Below the pieces are notes generated by a model. It saw only the letters and a program-made list of their open reading frames with translations, did not search any database and was not told where the DNA came from. DNA of 55,476 nt from Candidatus Poribacteria bacterium. Lineage in GTDB: Bacteria; Poribacteria; WGA-4E; WGA-3G. Below are positions 15,765 through 24,706 of the stretch, in pieces. Each line of letters begins with the position of its first letter. Positions within the stretch are counted from its first letter, which is position 1. The stretch spans positions 1-55,476 of the forward strand of contig JAGWBV010000050.1 of the NCBI GenBank assembly GCA_021295715.1. Direction: 5' to 3'. A program made the translations under genes and the position numbers.

Positions 15765-16883
15765 TTAGTTCTGCTGGAGTTTTTCAAAAACATCAAGATA
15801 TTGCTGTGCTATGATTTCCCAATTAAATCGTTTTCGGATCTGTTCTGGTGCGCGCTGTCGGAAATCTTCAACCTGTTCAGGATTTTGTTCCAACATCTGA
15901 ATTTTTTCTGTGAGCGACGCGACGTTTTTATCAAAAAGCACTCCATAACGCCCACCTTCCAGCACTTCATCGTTGAAGGGCGTATTCAGTGCAAGAATAC
16001 AATTAGAAAACCCTAACGCCTTTAGAATAGAAGGATTAATGCCACCGAATTGGTGTCCATGGACGTAGGCAAAGCAGTGATGGTGAAGTTCTTTAATGTG
16101 TTTAGAATCATTAATATGTCCGAGAAACTTGACGTTCTCGTTAGCAATGCTTTTTAACTTCGAAAGAAATTCGTTTTCGAGTTTGTTGCCTTTGTAATCA
16201 GCTCCACCGGCTATTGCGAGTTGTTTTTGGCTCTTTGCAGCAACGAATGCCTCTAAAATGAGGTCGGCATTGTTATCTGGAACGAGCCGACTGGCAATAA
16301 GATAATAATTCCGGGGTTCAAGCCCATAGGCGTCCAGAACTTCTGGATGTTCCGACGGTTCAATGTTCGCGCCATAAGCGATATAGGTAGTTTCTGCCCC
16401 TAACTCTTCAAGATAGAGCCGCTTCATTTCAGAAGCATCGGTAATAACAATTGGAAACGCAGCCGTCGCCATCTTTGCCGCCCACTTGAAGTAAACCGCA
16501 CCAATCCCTTTCCATTTTGGGCGGAGCCATTCCATTCCATCAACGTTGATAACAGCGGTTTTACCTGCGATACGGAAGAACCATCCGAACGGACCATTGC
16601 CAGCGTTCCATGTCAAAATGACATCAGATGCGGCAACCGAAGCGTGCATCGTTGCGAGGAAACTGTGGCTCAGGGTACTGAACATCTTATGCTCTATGCT
16701 TGGCAAATAAACGAGCTTAATGCCCTTCCATTCCGCAGGTCTCTCCTTGAAAAGTGCCTTCCGACAGTAAACGATAACTTCATGACCCGCTTCTACCCAG
16801 CGGGGGGCGAGTTCACCCATGATAGTTTCCAGTCCACTGTAGGTAGCGGGGAGCCCGCGTATACCCAACACCCGAATCCTCAT
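15765..16883 (-). CDS. GT4-family glycosyltransferase with DUF1972 N-terminal domain
   Basis: About 372 residues. N-terminal RVLGIRGLPATYSGLETIMGELAPR is the DUF1972 motif found in rhamnosyl/galactosyltransferases of capsule and EPS loci (WchF type); the C-terminal half has the GT-B donor domain, with HGHQFGGINPSILKALGFSN. It adds a sugar from a nucleotide donor to the lipid-linked intermediate. Start set at ATG 16883 where the family begins; a TTG-initiated extension to 16922 is possible. A promoter lies upstream at 16977-17006. Confidence 0.88.
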   Translation of the reverse strand: MRIRVLGIRGLPATYSGLETIMGELAPRWVEAGHEVIVYCRKALFKERPAEWKGIKLVYLPSIEHKMFSTLSHSFLATMHASVAASDVILTWNAGNGPFGWFFRIAGKTAVINVDGMEWLRPKWKGIGAVYFKWAAKMATAAFPIVITDASEMKRLYLEELGAETTYIAYGANIEPSEHPEVLDAYGLEPRNYYLIASRLVPDNNADLILEAFVAAKSQKQLAIAGGADYKGNKLENEFLSKLKSIANENVKFLGHINDSKHIKELHHHCFAYVHGHQFGGINPSILKALGFSNCILALNTPFNDEVLEGGRYGVLFDKNVASLTEKIQMLEQNPEQVEDFRQRAPEQIRKRFNWEIIAQQYLDVFEKLQQN

Positions 16884-16976
16884 CCTTTTTTGTACCTCGT
16901 CCCAATACACGTTACGGATCAAATTGCGCTACTAAGGCACAATCTGTCTCTGTTTTAGATTGGGTTCTACATATAT

Positions 16977-17006
16977 ATTATACTCATTTTAGGCGCGAAA
17001 GTCCAA
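16977..17006 (-). promoter_or_regulatory. sigma70-like promoter of the DUF1972 glycosyltransferase
   Basis: On the minus strand TTGGAC (17006-17001), an 18-base spacer and TATAAT (16982-16977). It separates transcription of the glycosyltransferase and sugar transferase from the Wzi-like gene behind it. Confidence 0.65.
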
Positions 17007-17087
17007 TTTGTTTTTACGAATTGGGAGCCTTACAGGCAATGCTTTGTATCCTTTGATGATTGGAACGGTACAAATCTTCATTTTTTC

Positions 17088-18833
17088 CTACGGAAACCGA
17101 TAGAGGAATTTGGCTTCAATTTCATTAGCATTTTCGCGAACATCTCTACGATTCCCTAAGTTCCGCTTCCACACGCGTGTCCACTCGGCATAGAGTGAAT
17201 AATGTCCAATGACGACCCAGTTAGCGCCAACTGAAAGACGGTGCTCACTCTCTGTGACACCAGATAAGGGCGTCCAAACATCGTCTTTCGGGGCATCAGC
17301 CGGATGTTGCTTGTCAATATTACCGGATCCGTGGCGTTCTAATTCGTAGCCGAAAGTCGTTTCAAGCCTATCTGTCCACCGACGACGCAGCTCCACCCAT
17401 AGATTGTCAGCATCAGAACCGATTTGATGTCCAATGGGTGTGGTAAAGTGTTTGTAAACATTCACCGGGTTTACGTGCGTATATGCGTATTGGTTTATAA
17501 AGGCGTATTCGGCATGGAAGTCGGTATCTGCGATGCCAAAAGGATCTGTTAGATATATACCGCCGAGGATACCAAACTTCGTATCCCAATGCTTAAAATT
17601 CGCTGCCGGGTTGCCATCGTCCACCATCAACTCGCCATAAATTTCAAAATCGTCCACAAGGCGAAGCCGCATATCAACACTCATAAGGACGTTGTCCCCA
17701 CTGCCGGGGACACGCCCATCCGCCCGTGAAATCGGTTGCTCGTTAATCAGGTAGATATTGACTGGGTTCAAATACCCGGGTTCAAAACGAGTGCCATAGA
17801 CGACGACTTCAGAGAGACCGAAACCGAACCTATCCCAGAAGTATCCCTCAACCCTATGTCCTGAAATATACTTATCATTGATGTCCGCCGCCATATCTTC
17901 CAATATACCCGTGAATGCAGTGAAGGTAACAGGTTCGTAGGTGGCTTGGAGTTTTATCATGTCCATGGCGAGCGGGTTTTTAGAGACTAGCAGGCTGTCA
18001 TGATAGCCAGGTCCCCATTGAAGTGTATCCTGTCCAAGCTGCAGCTCAAACCACGGCAAGTCAAACTTCAGATAGGCGTTAATGGCAGTTCGATTTTTGA
18101 GTCCACCCTCCAATTGCCTAATTTTCGTCTCGTCAGGAAAGAAATCATCAAACAATTCACCGTAGACGAACCTATGTGCTATATCGGTCGTAAAAGCGAA
18201 CGTCTGCCCCACCTGTCCATAGAGATGTGGATAGAAGGTGGTAACATGCATGTTTCCTTCAGCGGGCTGTTCCTGCGACAGATTATCGACAAGATGAGCG
18301 ATAACACGTTGTGAAGCTCTCAAATCGAAAGAGAACTGATAGTCTTTGCCCATCTTTTTGCCTGTCATTGTCATCAGATGCAACCGTCGGTTTCCGGATA
18401 GGCTTTGGGTTTCGGAATCCGGGTGTTTTTGCTTGGACGTTTTCCCTCCTTCTACATTTTCTATAGCCTGCTTCGGACCTTGTGTTATAGGGGCATGAAC
18501 TTCGCGGTAAAAGGTCAATAGGGTGTTTAGTCGCTCTTGGTCAATGGCACTCAATGCGATTTCACCGTTTTTCTGTTTTCGATCCACCTCTAACAGATAA
18601 GATACAACCTGCTTACGGGTGAGCGGTAACGAGCCGCGCCGTATGCCGGACAGAACCCGCTTATTAAGTAAACGATGCACAAAGCGATAGGTTTCACGAT
18701 TAAAGTCTGACAAGTCCGGATTGAGCGGAACATTGATGAGCGAGGCAGCTTCTACCATCAGGGAAGATAGGATGAACACTGCCAAGCAAACAATGAGCAA
18801 ATTACGTAAAATCATCATATTTTTTCGGGTCAC
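17088..18833 (-). CDS. Wzi-like outer-membrane capsule assembly protein
   Basis: 581 residues with a signal peptide (LLIVCLAVFILSSLMVEA). An alpha-helical N-terminal segment (about 40-115) is followed by many amphipathic strands with aromatic girdles and a final residue F-P after the aromatic YRF, consistent with an outer-membrane beta barrel. WFELQLGQDTLQWGPGY and SKNPLAMDMIKLQATY match the Wzi family, which anchors capsule at the surface. Start is GTG at 18833, one base after the sulfatase stop; ATGs at 18818 and 18815 are alternatives. Co-transcribed with the sulfatase. Confidence 0.8.
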   Translation of the reverse strand: MTRKNMMILRNLLIVCLAVFILSSLMVEAASLINVPLNPDLSDFNRETYRFVHRLLNKRVLSGIRRGSLPLTRKQVVSYLLEVDRKQKNGEIALSAIDQERLNTLLTFYREVHAPITQGPKQAIENVEGGKTSKQKHPDSETQSLSGNRRLHLMTMTGKKMGKDYQFSFDLRASQRVIAHLVDNLSQEQPAEGNMHVTTFYPHLYGQVGQTFAFTTDIAHRFVYGELFDDFFPDETKIRQLEGGLKNRTAINAYLKFDLPWFELQLGQDTLQWGPGYHDSLLVSKNPLAMDMIKLQATYEPVTFTAFTGILEDMAADINDKYISGHRVEGYFWDRFGFGLSEVVVYGTRFEPGYLNPVNIYLINEQPISRADGRVPGSGDNVLMSVDMRLRLVDDFEIYGELMVDDGNPAANFKHWDTKFGILGGIYLTDPFGIADTDFHAEYAFINQYAYTHVNPVNVYKHFTTPIGHQIGSDADNLWVELRRRWTDRLETTFGYELERHGSGNIDKQHPADAPKDDVWTPLSGVTESEHRLSVGANWVVIGHYSLYAEWTRVWKRNLGNRRDVRENANEIEAKFLYRFP

Positions 18834-18834
18834 C

Positions 18835-20931
18835 TTATTTCAAAATCACCATGTGGCGTGTAGATTTAATTTCTCCTGCGTGGAGCGAGTAAAAATAGAC
18901 ACCGCTCGCCGCAGGTTCCCCCACAGCATTCCGACCATCCCAATACGCTGCACGCGATCGAGTCCGATAGGTGCCAGCATTTTGAAATCCGAACGATAAT
19001 CGGCGGACAGATTCACCTTTCAGATTATAGATGTGAATCTTAACTTCCGAATCTTCAGCCAAATCGTAAGGTATCCACGTCTCAGGATTAAACGGATTCG
19101 GATAGTTCGCCAGGAGCACCGTTTCCTTAGGTACTGCTGTACTTATGAGACGTTCTAAGGCAGCAATGCCATTTTGAAAAGGAAGAGAACCATCATTCGC
19201 GAGACGCGCCTCAGTAAGCCATTGCTCCACCAAGTCAAAATGCTCTGCGCTAATATTGGCACGAGTCGATGGCGAAGCAGGCGTGCTGGATTCACCGAAA
19301 TGCACAGCCACCAGAAGCAAGTCAAGAATATTAACTTTACCATCCATGTTTACATCAGCTTTCGGGTGTGCTGGTGTTTCCTCACCAAAACTACTTGAAA
19401 TTAGGACGAGATCCCGGATATCAACAACGCCATCATTATTTACATCCCATGGTAATGTTTGCGGGACGGGAACCTGCTGGCGTATATCCGGCAAAGCCGC
19501 GCGCCATCCCGCCTGAAGCCGTTCGCTGAGATGTGCGACGAGTTCTGCGTTTTCTGGTAGCCCCGCGATATTGACGGTTTCATCTGGATTTGCCTCATAA
19601 TCATAGAGTTCAACACCACGACTGCCGTTTTGTCCCCATTCGGTGTATCGGTATCGCTGCGTACGGATGGAGTAACCATGTATATTACTGCCCCTTGCGA
19701 GTTGACTAAACGCTGCAGTCTTCCACGGACGAGTTGGTTGCTCAATGACTGGCATCAGACTTATGCCTTCTAACTGTGGTATTGTAAGTTGGCAAACATC
19801 GCACAATGTCGGGTAAATGTCAATAAGCTCAACAAGGGCATCTGTCTTAGCATTAGCGGAGGTTTGACCAGGTACGCTAACGATCAGCGGTGAACGGACA
19901 GAATCCTCAAAAAGTGTATTTTTTCTCCAAAGCCCGTGTTCTCCAAGATGAAATCCATGGTCTCCCCAAAGAACCACGACCGTGTTTTCTGTAAGACCCA
20001 ACGTATCCAATTGCTTGAGTACATGCCCCACTTGCGCATCCATATAACTTGTCGTTGCAGCATACGCTCGAATTAACTCTAAAGTCTTTTCATCATCAAA
20101 CGGTGGATACTTTGAGATATCTTGATACCCCTTTAATCCCTTGGGATTGGAGGCTATATTCGGAGCGTCTTGGGGAAGGCTGGAATCAACAGGAACAGAA
20201 AAAGTCTGCGGAGGATATAAATCGAAATACTTACTTGGGGCATAAAAGGGTAAATGCGGTTTGTTGAACCCGACTGCGAGAAAGAATTTCCTGTCTTTAA
20301 TTTCCCGTAAAACTCCCACCGCCGCATCGGCAATCCTGCCATCTTCGAGTTCATTATCAGCAACATCAAGAGCCTGCCATGATGGATTTGTTGCTTTATT
20401 AACAGGTTTCCAAAACTCTCTCCAAATCGGAGCACTCCAAGAGTGCGGATCTAACAAGGCGTTAGGACCGTGCGTGATTTTACCGACAGAACGGGTATGA
20501 TAACCGTGAGCCTTGAAATGTTGTGGCAAGGTTACCGCTTCGGGCACTGTATCACGAAAATTAGCGAAATTATCAGGCACACCAACCGTATCGGGTCTTA
20601 AACCTGTAAGGACAGAAGCCCGGGAGGGATTACAAACAGGGAACTGACAATAAGCCCGGTTGAAAAGTGTCCCCCGTCCGGCTAAAGTATCAATGTTCGG
20701 TGTGTGCATCTCCGAATAGCCATAGCACCCAAGCAGAGGTCGGAGATCGTCAATAGCGATAAACAAAACATTATATGGTTTCCCTTGGGCACTCGTTTCC
20801 AGTTTGGGTAAAAGTCCAGCTGTGAAGGCAGCGGCACCAGCTTTCAAACTGGTTGAGAGGAAGTGCCGCCGGGTAAAAGGCTGTGTTGTTGGAGAATGTC
20901 TTCCTGTTTGTCTAACTGGGTCTTTGGGCAT
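18835..20931 (-). CDS. secreted Cys-type sulfatase with dockerin repeats and C-terminal sorting-like domain
   Basis: About 698 residues. A Tat signal (FTRRHFLSTSLKAGAAAFTAGL) leads into an arylsulfatase/iduronate-2-sulfatase fold: metal ligands D61-D62 (IAIDDLRP), and C100-N-P-S-R104, the formylglycine motif that needs FGE maturation; WGDHGFHLGEH is also present. It then has two dockerin-type calcium loops (DVNNDGVVDIRDLV, DVNMDGKVNILDLL) and a C-terminal domain beginning ANYPNPFNPETWIPYDL, like FlgD/T9SS-type sorting domains. It would remove sulfate from glycans outside the cell. Start at ATG 20931, just before the Tat signal; 21 extra upstream codons are possible. Confidence 0.9.
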   Translation of the reverse strand: MPKDPVRQTGRHSPTTQPFTRRHFLSTSLKAGAAAFTAGLLPKLETSAQGKPYNVLFIAIDDLRPLLGCYGYSEMHTPNIDTLAGRGTLFNRAYCQFPVCNPSRASVLTGLRPDTVGVPDNFANFRDTVPEAVTLPQHFKAHGYHTRSVGKITHGPNALLDPHSWSAPIWREFWKPVNKATNPSWQALDVADNELEDGRIADAAVGVLREIKDRKFFLAVGFNKPHLPFYAPSKYFDLYPPQTFSVPVDSSLPQDAPNIASNPKGLKGYQDISKYPPFDDEKTLELIRAYAATTSYMDAQVGHVLKQLDTLGLTENTVVVLWGDHGFHLGEHGLWRKNTLFEDSVRSPLIVSVPGQTSANAKTDALVELIDIYPTLCDVCQLTIPQLEGISLMPVIEQPTRPWKTAAFSQLARGSNIHGYSIRTQRYRYTEWGQNGSRGVELYDYEANPDETVNIAGLPENAELVAHLSERLQAGWRAALPDIRQQVPVPQTLPWDVNNDGVVDIRDLVLISSSFGEETPAHPKADVNMDGKVNILDLLLVAVHFGESSTPASPSTRANISAEHFDLVEQWLTEARLANDGSLPFQNGIAALERLISTAVPKETVLLANYPNPFNPETWIPYDLAEDSEVKIHIYNLKGESVRRLSFGFQNAGTYRTRSRAAYWDGRNAVGEPAASGVYFYSLHAGEIKSTRHMVILK

Positions 20932-21092
20932 TGTATGAATGAGTCCGATCTTTAATAATGGGCAAGAGCATGCATCTCGCCATAGGTAATTCAAAATTCA
21001 TCTCTTTTCACGGATTGGAAACCCCCGAATTCATTCGGGGGAGGAAAATCCGCCCGCGTGTGTGAGACCATAGCGTTTTTTTGAAAAAACAC

Positions 21093-21121
21093 TTGACATT
21101 TTTCGTAAATTGTGGTTTAAT
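21093..21121 (+). promoter_or_regulatory. sigma70-like promoter of tnpB
   Basis: TTGACA (21093-21098), 17 bases, TTTAAT (21116-21121). Inside the element, pointing at tnpB. Confidence 0.65.
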
Positions 21122-21276
21122 AGATGTATCACGTTGGAAACCGGCATGTTTAGCGTTACCGCTTGGTAACGTGCTGGTTTCCTACCCACTAAACAGGGGT
21201 TAAAAGAAAACGAAAGCAAAAACGTTCGTGCCGCGTATACAAGTATCAGCTGCGCGAACATCGAAAAAACAAACGC

Positions 21277-22350
21277 TTGGGCAATATGCTTGAAGACCTT
21301 GGCGACGTCCACAACCACTTCTTGCGTCTTGAGAAGCGATATTACCGCATCTATGGAAAATACGCGGGTCGTTTTCGCCTGCAACCACACTTGACGAAGT
21401 TGCTTAAGCGTACCAAGCAACACTGGGCTTGGATACCTCGCGACACGCTTGATGAGGTGATTGCCCGTATCCATATTACGTATAACCGTTTTTTTGACGG
21501 TCTCGGCGGACTGCCGAAGTTCAAGCGCAAAGACCGATACCGTTCTGCCAAATTCCAATCGGCGTACCTTCTTGAGGAAGGGCGTGTCAGACTCTCTTTC
21601 AAAGCGTGGGATGAATCCTCGCAAACCTTTAAATTCAACAAACGCTGGTTTTCTTTTCATCAACATCGCGAATGGAATGGAAATGTCCGCTATATCCAAA
21701 TCCTTCGCGACTCGGTTGGTACTTATTGGCTTTATGTCATCACAGACGACTCCACGACCGAACCCTATTCTGCTACAGGTGAGAGCGTAGGGATAGATTT
21801 CGGTCTGGATACCTATCTGACACTCAGCACCGGTGAGAAGATAGACTCGCCACAATTCTTGAAACAGTCCTTGAAAGAACTCCGAACCCTCAGTAAGGCA
21901 CTCAGCCGTAAGGTCAAAGGTTCTCACAATTGGTGGCGATGTGTCCGTGAACTCGCACGCCTCTACAGGCACATCACGAACCAACGCAGAGATTGGCACT
22001 ACAAGCGTGCTACAGACCTGTGCAAAAGGTTTGATACCGTCGTCACCGAGACGCTGAACCTGGACGGTATGAAACGCTTGTGGGGACGGAAAGTCTCCGA
22101 TCTTGCGTTCTACGAGTTTGTTGAGATTCTGAAGTTCAAGTGTTTCAAACATAAGCGTGAGTTCCTACAAATCGGACAGTGGACACCGACAACGAAACCT
22201 TGCTCGGAGTGCGGACATCATAACGAAAATCTAACGCTAAAAGATAGGCAGTGGATATGCCCCGACTGTGGGTCTCACCACGATAGGGACATCAACGCTG
22301 CGATAAACATCTTGAGGGCTGCCTTGGGTCCCTCTGTGGAGCAGATGTAA
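21277..22350 (+). CDS. tnpB: TnpB RNA-guided nuclease of an IS605-type element, start codon uncertain
   Basis: 357 residues from a TTG at 21277. RuvC-like nuclease: D174 in VGIDFGLD, E258 in VVTETLNLDG and D338 in HDRDINAAINIL, with a zinc finger C309-x2-C312 ... C328-x2-C331. TnpB proteins are transposon-encoded, guide-RNA-directed DNA nucleases (ancestors of Cas12). The frame is open upstream to a TAA at 21190 and encodes a family-like basic N-terminus (KRKRKQKRSCRVYKYQLRE) but has no ATG, GTG or TTG there; only GTT stands where an initiator would be expected. So the native start may have mutated, and TTG 21277 or CTG 21250 would give a shortened protein. Confidence 0.88.
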   Translation: MGNMLEDLGDVHNHFLRLEKRYYRIYGKYAGRFRLQPHLTKLLKRTKQHWAWIPRDTLDEVIARIHITYNRFFDGLGGLPKFKRKDRYRSAKFQSAYLLEEGRVRLSFKAWDESSQTFKFNKRWFSFHQHREWNGNVRYIQILRDSVGTYWLYVITDDSTTEPYSATGESVGIDFGLDTYLTLSTGEKIDSPQFLKQSLKELRTLSKALSRKVKGSHNWWRCVRELARLYRHITNQRRDWHYKRATDLCKRFDTVVTETLNLDGMKRLWGRKVSDLAFYEFVEILKFKCFKHKREFLQIGQWTPTTKPCSECGHHNENLTLKDRQWICPDCGSHHDRDINAAINILRAALGPSVEQM

Positions 22351-22395
22351 GACGTTTTCTCGAAAACCCACGCTTTAGCGTGTGGGTGCCTTGAC
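22351..22395 (+). ncRNA. candidate right-end/guide RNA scaffold region of the TnpB element
   Basis: In IS605 elements the guide (omega/reRNA) comes from the 3-prime end of tnpB and the right end, its guide being the flanking DNA beyond the element. The hairpin at 22367-22386 and the adjacent boundary fit that location; expression is not shown by sequence. Confidence 0.35.
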
Positions 22396-23400
22396 CTAAG
22401 TATTATATCCCATTTCTCTCATGGTATCATGGAAAAGCGGCGCGATCTTCGGATGAATATCAAAAGATTCTTTAGCAGGGACTGGATGCAAGGTCTGTCG
22501 AGCATACTCACGGAATGTTGTGTCCATTGGAAGTTCGCAGAAATCACATAAAGCCGAGAGGGTTTCATCAGGTTGTAATGTCAGATCCTCAAAACAAATG
22601 AGATGAATATAGTCAGGTGAGGTTCGCATTAAATGAAGCCCCTCCCGCATCGTGATGATCCATTCCACCGCTGCCCTATCGAGATGTCGATCAATACGTT
22701 TAACTTCATCAACAGATTGCGAAAAAACAGGGTCCGTTTTAACGAGTTGCTCAACTAAGAGCCTCCACTTCCGGTCATTCACACCCCACCAATCGTGTTT
22801 CTCGCTATTGATCTGGACACCGAGCCGTTCCGACCATGTTGCAATTGAATGGCACGTATCCCACCCATTGCGGGCAAGGAAAATGAAACGAGCATCAGGA
22901 AACAGCGCGCGAACGAAATCTACCCTGAAGATGAGTTCTGGATACTTATCAACAAGACGTTTTGAGCGCGTTGCTGCCAAATAGGCACCGAATAGCTGGG
23001 AAGCGCGCTGACGCATTTCGTGTGTCGCATCTTCAGCGGTGAGACGATATTTTGCATCGGGAACCTGACTATAGTTACCGATAATGTCTTCATGCGGATG
23101 GATGAGATGCCACAGTGCCTTTGGTTCGTTGAGATAGCCAATCTCCCTGTGCATAGACAGCACAATACCGAGTATCGTCGTGCCACTGCGACCGGTCCCC
23201 AAGATGAAGATCGGTTTTTCAACAGATTTATATCTGTTATTGTTTGAAGCGAACCTCTTCAAAAGTGAAAAAACGAGCGGATTTATCCAGCGACCTTTCG
23301 TGGTTACAGGACGGCCTTCAAAGAGGGCATAACTCATCAGGCGCGTTAGGACCTTCGTCGGGCGTGTTTTTATATAACGTGAATCTATCTGTGCAATCAT
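22396..23400 (-). CDS. sulfotransferase (PAPS-dependent)
   Basis: About 334 residues. IFILGTGRSGTTILGIVLSMH is the 5-prime phosphosulfate-binding loop, and RFIFLARNGWDTCHSIATW the 3-prime phosphate region of PAPS-dependent sulfotransferases. It would transfer sulfate from PAPS to a carbohydrate hydroxyl. The start ATG at 23400 overlaps the stop of the preceding sulfotransferase gene (ATGA), so the two are translationally coupled. Its stop abuts the inserted IS605-type element, so a few C-terminal residues may have been changed by the insertion. Confidence 0.88.
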   Translation of the reverse strand: MIAQIDSRYIKTRPTKVLTRLMSYALFEGRPVTTKGRWINPLVFSLLKRFASNNNRYKSVEKPIFILGTGRSGTTILGIVLSMHREIGYLNEPKALWHLIHPHEDIIGNYSQVPDAKYRLTAEDATHEMRQRASQLFGAYLAATRSKRLVDKYPELIFRVDFVRALFPDARFIFLARNGWDTCHSIATWSERLGVQINSEKHDWWGVNDRKWRLLVEQLVKTDPVFSQSVDEVKRIDRHLDRAAVEWIITMREGLHLMRTSPDYIHLICFEDLTLQPDETLSALCDFCELPMDTTFREYARQTLHPVPAKESFDIHPKIAPLFHDTMREMGYNT

Positions 23401-24437
23401 ACGTCCGTTGTTTCTCCGCAAGGTAAATTAAAAATCCGTCTTTTTAGCGTTTGACGGATGCTTTTCATCCGATCAAGGTTAAAAAGGAATGCTCCGGCTA
23501 ACTTCACAGGGAATGTCAATAGGTGTAGTGTCAAATGTGCGAGATTTGGACGCACCGACACAGGGATATAGTTATGTGTTTTCATGAGCGCTGCAGTTAT
23601 CGTCTGGTTAAGGTAAATCTCAGCGGAACTGAGTTCTCCCGCAGCTGTGTCGCTGTTCCAACTGTGTGCTCGGTGCGGATTTATGCCAAGTTGCTCGGGC
23701 TGGTCGTCCGCGACAGAAGATCCGACTTGCGGTACTTGGAGCATGGCATCCGTGTAAGTAATACCCACAAAATCACAGAGATGTTTGACAGTTGCCTTAG
23801 GGTGCGCGAGGAGTTCCTCAAAATAGATGGAGGTAACTCGCTCGTGTTGTAAAAACTGCTCAGCAGCGGCGACGGCGGTGCGCCAGATGTAACTAATGGT
23901 TATTGGGTGATAATTCACCCAATCGCGGAACGTTTCCTTCATCGGCAGATCACTCCCGCCGAGAAACCGGCGTTTCCACTTCCTTTTTTGAGATAATAAC
24001 ACATCGCGTGGGTCACGGATCATATTGATAATCCGAACTTTCGGGTAAAGCTGAAGGATATCGGCAATATAAAAGACATTACGCGGTGTTTGGTCGCAAG
24101 GGATAGCACCACCATTCTCAGCAGCAACATGGTGGAGAAAGGCTTCAAAAAGCGCGGCTTGCGTTCCAGGGTAAGTGGTTAGACGCTCAAGAAAGGACTG
24201 TGCCTCGCTTAAGAAACGACGTGGGTTTCCATGCGTGCGATACCCTTCTTGCTGAATACAATGTAACTGTGAGGCGAGTTCTTCTATCTCCTCCTTACGC
24301 GATTCCGATGAAAACGGCGGGGCACACAACTGACCAAAAAAGTGAAGTTCGCCAAAAGTATAAATACTCGGGTGTTTTCCCAAAATCCGCCCCATCATTG
24401 TTGTGCCACTGCGACTATTCCCTACAACAAATACCAT
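23397..24437 (-). CDS. sulfotransferase (PAPS-dependent)
   Basis: 346 residues. Starts immediately at MVFVVGNSRSGTTMMGRIL, the 5-prime phosphosulfate loop; RIINMIRDPRDVLLSQKRKWKR is the 3-prime phosphate-binding segment. There is almost nothing before the first beta strand, so the N-terminus may have been trimmed by the repeat whose end gives the ribosome site and start context (GCAAGGAATAATTAAAAG then ATG). Coupled by an ATGA overlap to the next sulfotransferase. Confidence 0.88.
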   Translation of the reverse strand: MVFVVGNSRSGTTMMGRILGKHPSIYTFGELHFFGQLCAPPFSSESRKEEIEELASQLHCIQQEGYRTHGNPRRFLSEAQSFLERLTTYPGTQAALFEAFLHHVAAENGGAIPCDQTPRNVFYIADILQLYPKVRIINMIRDPRDVLLSQKRKWKRRFLGGSDLPMKETFRDWVNYHPITISYIWRTAVAAAEQFLQHERVTSIYFEELLAHPKATVKHLCDFVGITYTDAMLQVPQVGSSVADDQPEQLGINPHRAHSWNSDTAAGELSSAEIYLNQTITAALMKTHNYIPVSVRPNLAHLTLHLLTFPVKLAGAFLFNLDRMKSIRQTLKRRIFNLPCGETTDV

Positions 24438-24706
24438 CTTTTAATTATTCCTTGCGGACTTTTAATTATTCCTTGCGGTTCGGTCAGGTGGATTGGAACT
24501 TGAAAGTCTTTCTCCGTATATCCGCCTGCGTGTTTTTGCAGGTTACGTTTTTTACTTATACGTTGAGGAAACCTTTATGAGGTAAATCGGGGTTACAAAC
24601 TCCTCCCACAACCTCTTTACTGACTGCTGATCACTGATTGCCAATCATGCCTTGGGGTTCGGTCAGGTAGGTTTGAAGCATAACATGCCTCTCTATGAAC
24701 AACTAT
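24438..24706. repeat. MITE-like repeat with duplicated end, plus heptads
   Basis: The end CTTTTAATTATTCCTTGCGG is present twice in tandem (24438-24457 and 24459-24478, 21-base period), followed by TTCGGTCAGGTGG, TTTCTCCGTATATCCGCCTGCG and a CCTCTTTACTGACTGCTGATCACTGATTGCC heptad-like block (about 24611-24642), then another GGGGTTCGGTCAGGTAGG (24655-24672). No gene in this 269-base spacer. Confidence 0.7.

Larger units (their letters stand above)
21022..22395 (+). mobile_element. IS200/IS605-type element carrying only tnpB
   Basis: Left hairpin CCCCCGAAT-tc-ATTCGGGGG (21022-21041), a strong promoter, tnpB, then a right-end hairpin CCCACGC-ttta-GCGTGTGGG (22367-22386) followed by TTGAC (22391-22395), which could be the right cleavage pentamer by analogy with IS605 relatives. 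No tnpA is present, so it would need a transposase in trans. The element sits between the sulfatase and a sulfotransferase whose stop codon (22396-22398) directly abuts its right end. Confidence 0.7.

Noticed and set aside
21031-22152. 373-codon open frame antisense to tnpB
   Set aside because: It is the shadow of a clear TnpB with conserved catalytic residues, and its translation shows no family features.
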